DNA from: a bacterium
GTDB lineage: Bacteria > Planctomycetota > UBA1135 > UBA2386
DNA length: 49,977 bases
NCBI GenBank assembly: GCA_030432695.1
Contig: JAUILN010000029.1
Location: 1-49,977, forward strand
Direction of reading: 5' to 3'
Part shown: positions 42,867-49,977 of the stretch, piece after piece
Layout: each line of letters opens with the position of its first letter
Numbering within the stretch: position 1 is the stretch's first letter
The notes under the pieces: model-generated
The model's database searches: none
The model's input: only the letters and a program-made list of their open reading frames with translations
What the model was told of the DNA's origin: nothing
Translations under genes and position numbers: made by a program

Positions 42867-44858
42867 TCAGTGCGTGAACTCGATGCTGTCGACGAACACC
42901 GAGCCGCTGCGGTGGCCGGGGACCGTGAACTCGAGGTAGATCCAGGTCGCGACGTTCGGGTCGAAGTTGCCGAAGGCGGAGAGCGGGACCTTGATGGTGT
43001 TCATCGCCGACTTGGTGTAGTCGCCCTGCGGGTAGGGATAGGGGTAGGTGATGAACTGGTCCGGGTAGGCGATGCGGCCGAACTCGCTGGCGCGGATGCG
43101 GGTGGAGTAGCCGTTGGCGCTACGGAGGCGGATGTAGAAGTCCTGGTCCTCACCCTGGGTGTTCCAGGCGTCGTTGTAGTCCTGGGCCACGCGGAGGCTC
43201 AGATACTCGTAGTTCGAGACGTCGCGGGCATTGCCGACGTTGGCGATGTTGCGGTCGGGGATCGACCAGCGGACCCACGAGTAGTTGCTGTTCGACCACT
43301 TGATCCGGGCCACGCGGGTGTCGTGTGGCGCGGAGGGGTCGAGCTGCCAGGCTTCGCCCTCGGCGATGACCGCGATGCCGGCGCCGCTGCTCACGTCGCC
43401 CTGGATCGTGCTGTTTGCGAGGCCGCCTTGCTCGAAGTTGTCGATCACCCGGCGGCCGTGGTCGCTGAGCTGCGTGAACACCTCGGTGTCGGTGACGCGG
43501 ATCTTGGCGGGCACCGACTGACCGGCGAAGTAGGGCCGGTAGTTGGCGTTGCCTTCCACGTTCCAGCGCAGGAAGGCCAGGATGTAGCCCTTGGCGAGGT
43601 CCTCGTGGGTGTCGCAGCCGATGGTTCCACCGCTGGCGATGTTGCAGCCGTCGGTGAAGCCGAGGTGGGTGGCGCCGTGGACGTAGACCAGGCTCTTCTT
43701 GAGCAGCGCCTGCTGCAGCACCAGGCCTTCCACCGAGTTCTCGGTACCGGCACGGTCGTAGATCGCGAACACCGTTTCCTCAGGCCCATTGAGCGGATCC
43801 TCGAGACGCAAACCGCGGACGTCGGGGTCGCGCGAGCCGTAGATGCCGAGGAAGGACTCGGTGTCGGTCCCGTTCAGGTACTCCTTCGGGTCGGCGATGG
43901 TTCCGCCGCCATCGGTCGGGGCGATCGAGACCACCGACTTCACGTCGTAGGTCGTGTAGGCCCAAGACGGGTTCTGCTTCAGCAGGCGCGCCGCCGTGAC
44001 CGCCGCCTCACCGCCGCGGCTGTGGCCCATGAACACCACGTCGCCCGACAACCGGTCGGCGAAGCCCCAGTAACGGAACATCGAGTTCAGGTAGGAGATC
44101 GCCTGGCGGGCGCGGCCTTCGTTGGTGCCGCTCAGGAAACCCCCATTGGCGATCGAGCAGGTCACGTAGCCGTTCCGGGCCAGGTAGGCCATCAGGTAGT
44201 CGTGGTCCTGATGGTCCATACCGTTGCCGTGCATGAAGACCACGATCGGGCGACCGGCGGGCGGGCCGTCGGCGCTGTTGCAGGTCGCCGAGGGGAACCG
44301 GATCTGGCCGGTCACCGCGGGCACGCCGTCGCCGCCGTAGTCCCAGGTGTAGTTGCGGATGTAGTAGCAGGGATAGCTGGCCTGCGTGGTCGGGTCGGGG
44401 GTCGGCGACGTGCCGGGGAAGTCGACCTGCAGGCCATTGCTGGCGTGGAGCTGACTGCCCACGACGTCGAGCGCGAGCGACTGCACGAAGGCGGTGCCCT
44501 CGATGCTCGGCGGTGCCGGGATGTTCCAGATCTCCTGGCCGTTGCCGTCGGTCATCCCCGATAGCGCGACGAGGTTGTTCACCAGCAGCTGGCAGTTGCC
44601 ACCCGGCAGCGGGATCGCGGCCTTCGACAGGCCGAACACCAGGGCCGCCGGCATGTTGGCCAGCTGCGTGTCCATGGTGAAGCTGAGGTTGTGACCCCGG
44701 CCGACGGTGTCGGAGCCGTCGAGGGTGGCGCCGCACGAGGGGCCGTAGGGCGAGAAGATCGCCTCGTCGACGATGGATCGTTGGCTGGTGGCGCGGTCGG
44801 TGAGGAGTCCGGCCGCGGACAGGGCGGCCATGGCGAAAGCGGTGGAAGACAGGTTCAT
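42867..44858 (-). CDS. Secreted alpha/beta hydrolase with C-terminal beta-sandwich domain
   Basis: The product has 663 residues from the ATG at 44858, preceded by AAGGAG at 7-base spacing, and has a signal peptide-like start (AFAMAALSAAGLL). The alpha/beta hydrolase core holds the oxyanion region FMHGNGMDHQDH, the nucleophile elbow GHSRGG (Ser280) and a likely catalytic His in GATHLGF (about residue 398). It resembles cutinase/chlorophyllase-like or dienelactone-hydrolase-like esterases. About 200 C-terminal residues (VIDNFEQGG, WVRWSIPDRN, YLSLRVAQDYND, SGSVFVDSIEF) form a carbohydrate-binding-like jelly roll. The substrate is unknown; a secreted esterase acting on a polymer is plausible. 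It is divergent from the sulfatase gene with 133 bp between starts. Confidence 0.85.
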   Translation of the reverse strand: MNLSSTAFAMAALSAAGLLTDRATSQRSIVDEAIFSPYGPSCGATLDGSDTVGRGHNLSFTMDTQLANMPAALVFGLSKAAIPLPGGNCQLLVNNLVALSGMTDGNGQEIWNIPAPPSIEGTAFVQSLALDVVGSQLHASNGLQVDFPGTSPTPDPTTQASYPCYYIRNYTWDYGGDGVPAVTGQIRFPSATCNSADGPPAGRPIVVFMHGNGMDHQDHDYLMAYLARNGYVTCSIANGGFLSGTNEGRARQAISYLNSMFRYWGFADRLSGDVVFMGHSRGGEAAVTAARLLKQNPSWAYTTYDVKSVVSIAPTDGGGTIADPKEYLNGTDTESFLGIYGSRDPDVRGLRLEDPLNGPEETVFAIYDRAGTENSVEGLVLQQALLKKSLVYVHGATHLGFTDGCNIASGGTIGCDTHEDLAKGYILAFLRWNVEGNANYRPYFAGQSVPAKIRVTDTEVFTQLSDHGRRVIDNFEQGGLANSTIQGDVSSGAGIAVIAEGEAWQLDPSAPHDTRVARIKWSNSNYSWVRWSIPDRNIANVGNARDVSNYEYLSLRVAQDYNDAWNTQGEDQDFYIRLRSANGYSTRIRASEFGRIAYPDQFITYPYPYPQGDYTKSAMNTIKVPLSAFGNFDPNVATWIYLEFTVPGHRSGSVFVDSIEFTH

Positions 44859-44991
44859 CTGGATTCTCCTTGGGACTTGGTTCACCACCTCGAGCGAGAG
44901 CCCCCCGCGGCATCCAAGTCGGAGGATCCGGTTTTTCCGGTCACACCCGGGCTCGCTCGCCGATCCGCTCCGGTTCGGCCAAGATGCGGGC

Positions 44992-47034
44992 ATGCGCGCC
45001 CTCCTGACGCTGTCGCTGCTCGTTGCGTCTCTGCAGGCCTCTGCCCCTGCGCAACCCCAGGAGTCGCCGAACGTGGTCGTGGTGCTGGTCGACGATCTGG
45101 GCTGGGCCGACCTCGCCTGCCAGGGCAGCCGCCTGTACCGGACGCCCCACATCGACCGGCTGGCGAGCGAAGGGGTGCGCTTCACCCAGGGCTACGCGGC
45201 TTGTGCGGTCTGCTCACCGACCCGCGCCGCGATCCAGACCGGCCGCGCGCCGGCCCGCACCGGGGTGACCGACTGGATCCGGGCCCGGTTCCAGCGCGGC
45301 GCGGTCGGCACGCCGGCAAGCAACCCGGTCGACTACGTTGGCGGTCCCGACCGCGCGCTGCTGTGCCCGCCGAATCCGTATTGGTTGGCGCACGACGAGG
45401 TCACCATCGCCGAGCTGTTGAAGGCGCGCGGCTACGCCACCTGCCACATCGGCAAATGGCATCTTGGCGACGACGCCTGGTATCCCGAGCAGCAGGGTTA
45501 CGACGAGAACTACGGGGGCTGCGACTACGGCCAGCCGCCGAGCTACTTCGATCCGTTCACCAACGGGCGACTGCAGCAGGGCATCCCGGGATTGCCGGGT
45601 CGACTGGAGGGCGAATTCCTCACCGACCGCGAGGCCGACGAGGCGGTCGGCTTCCTGCGACGGAACCGCGATCGGCGGTTCTTCCTGCACTACGCACCCT
45701 ACGCGGTCCACACGCCGATCCAGGCCAAGCCCGAGGTCGCAGCGCGCTACCAGGAGCGGATCACGCGTGGCATGAAGCAGCGCGACGCGAAGTACGCGGC
45801 GATGGTGGAGAGCGTCGACGACGCTGTGGGGCGAATCCTCGCCACGCTCGACGAACTGCAGCTCACGGACCGAACGTTGGTGGTGTTCACCTCCGACAAC
45901 GGTGGCCTGCTCGGGCCGACCCACAACGCGCCGCTGCGCTCCGGCAAGGGCTACGAGTACGAAGGCGGCATCCGGGTGCCGTGGATCGTGCGCTGGCCCA
46001 GCCATGCGCCGGCGGGAAAGGTCTCCGAACAGGTGGTGACCAGCGTCGACCTGCTGCCGACCGTGCTCGCGGCGACCGGCACCGAGCGGCCCTCCGGAGT
46101 CGCATTGGATGGCGAGTCGATGCTGCCGTGGCTGGCGAGCGATGCCGAGATCGCGGCCCGCACGCTCTGCTGGCACCTCCCGCACTACCGCGGCGCCGAC
46201 GTGACGCCCTACTCGGTGATCCGCCACGGTGACTGGAAGCTGATCCGCCGCGACGAGGGCGGCCGCGAACTCTACCACCTGGGTGACGACCCCGCCGAAC
46301 GGCGCGACCTCGCCGTGGAGCGGCCGGAGGTCGTTGCCGATCTGGAGTCCCGCCTCGATGCCTGGCTGACCGATGCCGGCGCGAAGCGGCCGCGGCCCAA
46401 TCCCGGACATCGAGCCCTGCCGCGCGTGCTGCTGCTCGGCGACTCGATCTCGATCGGTTACACGCCGTTCGTGGTCGAGGCGCTGAAGGACGAAGCCGAG
46501 GTGGTGCGGCCGGCGTGGCGTGGCGCGGGTGGTGGGCCCGAGAACTGTGCGGGTACCGACCACGGCCTCGAGAACCTCGAGCGCTGGCTGGCGATCGGGG
46601 GCGGGAACTGGGACGTGATCCACTTCAATTTCGGGCTCCACGACCTGAAGCGGGTCGACCCGGTGACCGGACGCAACTCCGACGACCCGGCCGATCCGCG
46701 GCAGACCGAACCCGAAGACTACGAGCGCCAGCTCCGGGCGATCGTCGAGCGGCTGCAGGCGACCGGCGCGAAGCTGGTCTTCGCGACCACCACACCGGTG
46801 CCCGAGGGCGGTGTGCGCCCGCACCGCGATGTCGAGGACCCGGCCCGCTACAACACGATCGCGCGGCGGTTGATGGCCGAGTCCGGGGTCCGCGTGGACG
46901 ACCTTTTCGCCGTCGTGGCGGCGCGGCAGACCGAACTCCTGCCCAAGGTCGACGTGCACCTGCCGCGAGCGGGATACGCGGCCTTGGGGGGCGCCGTCGC
47001 CGAAGCGGTCCGCGCGGTGCTACGGGCGGATTGA
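44992..47034 (+). CDS. Secreted sulfatase fused to an SGNH/GDSL hydrolase
   Basis: The product has 680 residues from the ATG at 44992, with a signal peptide (LLTLSLLVASLQASAPA). The sulfatase domain (about 25-465) has metal-binding DD (34-35), the formylglycine motif C74-SPTR followed by AAIQTGR, and the second signature GYATCHIGKWHLG. The Cys must be converted to formylglycine by an FGE encoded elsewhere. The SGNH domain (about 475-680) has block I GDS (483-485), FGLHDL in place of block III, and a DVH block V. The usual GxND asparagine is His-Asp here. One protein could remove both sulfate and an acyl group, for example from an acetylated sulfated polysaccharide. It is divergent from the secreted hydrolase. 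Confidence 0.9.
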   Translation: MRALLTLSLLVASLQASAPAQPQESPNVVVVLVDDLGWADLACQGSRLYRTPHIDRLASEGVRFTQGYAACAVCSPTRAAIQTGRAPARTGVTDWIRARFQRGAVGTPASNPVDYVGGPDRALLCPPNPYWLAHDEVTIAELLKARGYATCHIGKWHLGDDAWYPEQQGYDENYGGCDYGQPPSYFDPFTNGRLQQGIPGLPGRLEGEFLTDREADEAVGFLRRNRDRRFFLHYAPYAVHTPIQAKPEVAARYQERITRGMKQRDAKYAAMVESVDDAVGRILATLDELQLTDRTLVVFTSDNGGLLGPTHNAPLRSGKGYEYEGGIRVPWIVRWPSHAPAGKVSEQVVTSVDLLPTVLAATGTERPSGVALDGESMLPWLASDAEIAARTLCWHLPHYRGADVTPYSVIRHGDWKLIRRDEGGRELYHLGDDPAERRDLAVERPEVVADLESRLDAWLTDAGAKRPRPNPGHRALPRVLLLGDSISIGYTPFVVEALKDEAEVVRPAWRGAGGGPENCAGTDHGLENLERWLAIGGGNWDVIHFNFGLHDLKRVDPVTGRNSDDPADPRQTEPEDYERQLRAIVERLQATGAKLVFATTTPVPEGGVRPHRDVEDPARYNTIARRLMAESGVRVDDLFAVVAARQTELLPKVDVHLPRAGYAALGGAVAEAVRAVLRAD

Positions 47035-47079
47035 ACCGGACGCCGGCCAGGGTGGTAGCGCTGTCCCCCGGTGTCCGGT
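47035..47079 (+). terminator. Inverted repeat directly after the sulfatase stop
   Basis: ACCGGAC-G-CCGG (47035-47046) pairs with CCGG-T-GTCCGGT (47068-47079), a 12-position stem with one G/T pair and a 21-base loop. It begins right after the stop codon. There is no T-tract. It may be a terminator or an mRNA-end structure. Confidence 0.4.
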
Positions 47080-47227
47080 CGCCAGCCAAGTCGTTGCGCC
47101 CCGAGGAGCCTGGCCGTGGTTCCCCCGATCGCCGTATGGGCGGCACGCCGAAGCCTGATCCCCCATGGGTTTGCCGGGCCTCTGCGGCGGGGATACCTTT
47201 CTTGGTCCCTGCTCTCCCTTCCCATCC

Positions 47228-47242
47228 CGGGCGTTTCGCCCG
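47228..47242 (+). promoter_or_regulatory. Small hairpin in the leader of the protease gene
   Basis: CGGGCG (47228-47233) and CGCCCG (47237-47242) pair around TTT, ending 13 bases before the ATG. It would form in the mRNA leader where a ribosome site is expected, and I see no Shine-Dalgarno site there. A regulatory role is only a possibility. Confidence 0.35.
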
Positions 47243-47255
47243 TTCCCGTCGTCGC

Positions 47256-49550
47256 ATGTTCGAAACTCTCTCACGTCAAGCTCTTACGGTCGGTCTCGCC
47301 GTCAGCCTCCTCGGGGTGGCGGCCGCGCAGGACATCCCGACCGTCGACCCCCTCTCCCCCGAGTCCTGGAACGTGAGCGAGCCGGCCCTGGTGCCCGGCA
47401 GCTACATCGTTCATTTCGAGACCCGCTCGTTCGACCTCGATGCGTACCGCGCGGCGATCCACGGCAAGGCGTCGGCGGATGAGGTCGCGCGCATCGTGAA
47501 GCGGATGGAAGACTCGGTGCAGAGCGACCAGGCAGCGTTCGTTCGCTCGGTCGAAGCGCTGGGCGGCGCCGTCGAAGCACAGTGGTGGATCATCAACGCC
47601 GCCGCCGTGTCGGGCATCCACGGCAAGGCCGTGGACCAGCTCGCGAAGCTGGACAACGTGCTTCGCCTCGAGCAGGAAAAGGTCTACCCGCTCGCCAATA
47701 ACACCTCCCGGAACAGCGCCCACCACGAAGCCGACCAGGCCAACCAGCGCCGCAATGCCAGCAACGCGCTCGTCGACGGCGCCGGCGTGACGGTTGCCAT
47801 CCTCGACACCGGTGTCGATGCGCAGTACTCGGGAAGCACCCCCAACCCCGGCTACTTCATCGGCGGCAACACCTCGAACACCTCGGGTGGTGGTATCGCG
47901 GGCAGCCGCCTGCGGGCCGTCTTCGGCACCAGTGGCTTCGGCACCGAGGACCAGCACGGCCACGGCACCCACGTGAGCGGCTCGTCGGCCTCGGGCAACC
48001 CGAGCTTCCGCGGCATGGCTCCCAACGCCTCCGTCGTCGGGGTGAAGATCTCCAACGATGGCGGCTCGGCGGCGAGCAACTGGCTGGTCTCGGGTTGGCA
48101 GACGGTCGCGTCGCAGCGTGCGGCCCACAACATCGTGGCCGCCAACAACTCGTTCTCCGGTTCGCCGAGCCTGACGGACTCGATCCAGATGGCGCTCGAC
48201 AACACCGCCTTCAACGCCGACGTGCTGATCTCGTGCGCGGCGGGCAATGGCGGCAACAACACGGCGAGTAGCCAGAACGCCTGGAACGGCCTCGCGGTCG
48301 GCTCCCTCGACAAGAACTCGCTCGCGGTCTCGTCCTTCAGTGGCAAGGGTCCGCTCGACAACTTCGGCCGGACCTACCCCGACATCAGCGCGGTCGGCCG
48401 CTCGGTGGTCTCGATGGCGCGTAACTCGACCGGTGGCGCGACCTCCAGCGGCACGTCGATGGCGTCGCCGATGGTCTGCGGCGGTGCAGCGCTGGTGCGC
48501 CAGGCCGATCCCGCGATCACCGCGCTCGAGGCCAAGGCGATCCTGCTGAACGCCACCAAGCACACGCAGAACAGCCGCAACACCTACGGCCTGGGCATGA
48601 TGGACTGCGATGCGTCGGTGGCCCTGGCGCTGTCGGGTGACTTCTTCACCACCCAGATGACCGGCTCGACCACCGTGGTGAAGAGCTTCACCGCGTCGTC
48701 GACCGGTGCGTTCAGCATCACCGCCACCTGGATGCACCCGGCGGGCTCGCGCTTCGACAACATCGACATGCGGGTCTACGCCGGCGCGACCCTGGTCGCT
48801 TCCGACCTCAACACGCTGAACAGCTACGAGTCGGTCGACTTCAACGTCCAGGCGGGCCGGTCCTATCGGGTCGAGCTGAGCCGGGTCGGCTCGGTGGTCC
48901 GCAACACCCTCGACATCGCGGTCGCGGGCTTCTCCGACGCTCCGGCCCAGAGCCCGACGCTCAGCGCGATCAGCCCGAGCCGGATCGGCAACTACCTCGG
49001 CGGTGTGGTCACGCTGACCGGCACCTTCGATCGGATCGGCTCGGTCACCGTGGGTGGCGCTCCGGTCGCCAGCTTCACCGAGGTCAGCCCGACGCAGCTC
49101 ACCTTCCAGCTGCCGATCGGCTTCACCATTGCGGACAGCCAGTCGGTGGTCGTGTCGAACACCGGTGGCTCCAGTAATGCCCTGTCGCTCGATGTGACCG
49201 GCACCCACCCGGCGCAGATCGCGGGAGGACCGTTCGCGGTTCGCAATAACCCGTTGAACATCACATTCGCGGGTGACCAGGCGTGGCAGATGCTGTTGGC
49301 GGTGTCCCCGTCGAACCAGCCGAGCGTGATCCCGGGTATCGTGAACCTCGGCATCGGCAGCGGCTTCCAGCTTCTGCTGACCATGCCGACGACCGTGGCC
49401 CTCGACAATGGGGGTGCGGGTTCGATGCCAGTGATCCTGCCGGCTACCGCTCCTGCCGGGAACTACTACTTCCAGGGCATCCACTTCGACCCGAACAACC
49501 TCGTCGCGCCGCTCGAGGTGAGCAACGTGCTGGCGGTTCGGTTCTTCTGA
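47256..49550 (+). CDS. Secreted subtilisin-like serine protease (S8) with IPT/TIG domain
   Basis: The product has 764 residues from the ATG at 47256. It has a signal peptide (LTVGLAVSLLGVAAAQ, cleavage near residue 25) and an inhibitor-like propeptide (about 45-145, SYIVHFETRSF). The catalytic domain (about 170-450) has the full triad: D184 in AILDTGVD, H236 in HGHGTHVSG and S401 in GTSMASPM, with oxyanion N331 in AAGNGG. A beta-sandwich follows (about 455-565). Then comes an IPT/TIG-like domain (PTLSAISPSRIGNYLGG and VTLTG, about 568-650) and a C-terminal module with QGIHFDPNN and VSNVLAVRF. It should degrade extracellular protein. It is followed by two strong hairpins. Confidence 0.92.
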   Translation: MFETLSRQALTVGLAVSLLGVAAAQDIPTVDPLSPESWNVSEPALVPGSYIVHFETRSFDLDAYRAAIHGKASADEVARIVKRMEDSVQSDQAAFVRSVEALGGAVEAQWWIINAAAVSGIHGKAVDQLAKLDNVLRLEQEKVYPLANNTSRNSAHHEADQANQRRNASNALVDGAGVTVAILDTGVDAQYSGSTPNPGYFIGGNTSNTSGGGIAGSRLRAVFGTSGFGTEDQHGHGTHVSGSSASGNPSFRGMAPNASVVGVKISNDGGSAASNWLVSGWQTVASQRAAHNIVAANNSFSGSPSLTDSIQMALDNTAFNADVLISCAAGNGGNNTASSQNAWNGLAVGSLDKNSLAVSSFSGKGPLDNFGRTYPDISAVGRSVVSMARNSTGGATSSGTSMASPMVCGGAALVRQADPAITALEAKAILLNATKHTQNSRNTYGLGMMDCDASVALALSGDFFTTQMTGSTTVVKSFTASSTGAFSITATWMHPAGSRFDNIDMRVYAGATLVASDLNTLNSYESVDFNVQAGRSYRVELSRVGSVVRNTLDIAVAGFSDAPAQSPTLSAISPSRIGNYLGGVVTLTGTFDRIGSVTVGGAPVASFTEVSPTQLTFQLPIGFTIADSQSVVVSNTGGSSNALSLDVTGTHPAQIAGGPFAVRNNPLNITFAGDQAWQMLLAVSPSNQPSVIPGIVNLGIGSGFQLLLTMPTTVALDNGGAGSMPVILPATAPAGNYYFQGIHFDPNNLVAPLEVSNVLAVRFF

Positions 49551-49557
49551 GCGCGTT

Positions 49558-49618
49558 CCCCACTCGCTGAGTGCGGGGCTCTCACGGGCCCGCGTCCGCT
49601 CGACGGACGCGGGCCCGT
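49558..49618 (+). terminator. Two stacked hairpins after the protease gene
   Basis: The first is CCCCACTC (49558-49565) with GAGTG-C-GGGG (49569-49578). The second is a perfect 15-bp stem, ACGGGCCCGCGTCCG (49584-49598) with CGGACGCGGGCCCGT (49604-49618), loop CTCGA. They begin 7 bases after the stop codon. The second is followed by TGCGTT rather than a T-run. It is the strongest hairpin I saw in the window and very probably ends the protease transcript. Confidence 0.7.
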
Positions 49619-49977
49619 TGCGTTGCTGGCGAAGCTGCGCCGCAAAGGCTCGACCCCAGGAGGCTGGGTCACGGGACACGTTCCGATCCAGTGCGTCCAA
49701 GACTCCAGGAACACGAGTGCCCGGGACGAAGCCGCGAAACGCAGCCGAATCGGTGGATTCGGCGAGGCTGCCCACCGAGGAGCACTGTGCGGCCAAATCC
49801 GGGGTGCGAGGGCGCGTGCAGGGCGGAATGGTCTCCCGTGGCCCTGCCTCCTAGTCCTCAAACAAGCGTTCGCCTAAGCGACTTCCGGAGGTCTCGCGGC
49901 ACGACGCGAGCGTACAGACCGGTGCCGGATCGGCGGTTCGCGCCAAGCGATTGTGGGGGCCAGCGATGAGGTCTCGA
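49619..49977. other. Right-edge stretch without a recognisable gene
   Basis: Several short frames are open on both strands but none has a start with a ribosome site, a recognisable domain or a consistent protein-like composition. Nothing here supports an RNA gene either. It may be intergenic sequence. Confidence 0.4.

Noticed and set aside
47271..49796. 841-codon minus-strand frame opposite the protease
   Set aside because: The plus strand encodes a protease with an intact triad. The antisense product is His/Arg/Asp-rich with no recognisable fold.

Overview
This is a GC-rich (roughly two-thirds G+C by eye) bacterial chromosome segment. The gene content points to a planctomycete, probably one of the little-studied deep lineages. 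The reasons are three very large secreted ELWxxDGT-repeat proteins, three Ser/Thr protein kinases of PknB type with one membrane span and large C-terminal sensor regions, ECF-type sigma factors lying next to kinases, a kinase fused to a SUMF (sulfatase-modifying-factor-like) domain, a sulfatase, carboxypeptidase-regulatory-like surface proteins and many genes without a clear Shine-Dalgarno site. The taxonomy is inference. I saw no rRNA, tRNA or CRISPR.

Layout. 0.4-8.1 kb: a small membrane-anchored protein, a secretin-N-domain-like protein and two copies of a cassette in which an ECF-like sigma factor gene converges on a kinase gene (2158-5428 and 7383-10811). A secreted coiled-coil protein gene precedes the second sigma gene. 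8.1-18.5 kb: kinase 2 lies directly downstream of ELW protein 1. They are followed by a DTW-domain tRNA-modifying enzyme carrying what looks like a dead DEDD-exonuclease domain, and ELW protein 2. 18.5-24.2 kb: a lipoprotein MsrB, then two tandem paralogous CarboxypepD_reg-type surface proteins, each followed by a hairpin built on the core GGTGCCAGGCAC. 24.2-31.0 kb: a translationally coupled operon of kinase-SUMF, a secreted protein and ELW protein 3. 31.2-33.8 kb: a small helical protein, then a two-gene operon of a CNB-domain methyltransferase and a class III adenylate cyclase-FHA protein.

34.0-40.1 kb is the most unusual part. It holds an RHS/YD-repeat polymorphic toxin gene with a downstream toxin tip and a likely immunity gene. 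The gene is interrupted in three ways: three exact copies of a 7-bp repeat just after the best start codon, an in-frame TAG, and a G8 homopolymer exactly at the junction of the RHS body and the toxin. The first and third are of the slippage type, so this may be a phase-variable toxin; decay or assembly error are the alternatives. An adjacent IS transposase has a similar one-base frameshift in a G9 tract.

40.1-50.0 kb: the IS, a Fic-family AMP transferase with a paired palindromic operator-like element upstream, a secreted alpha/beta hydrolase, a divergent sulfatase-SGNH hydrolase fusion, and a secreted subtilisin-like protease followed by a very strong hairpin. The last 0.35 kb shows no gene.
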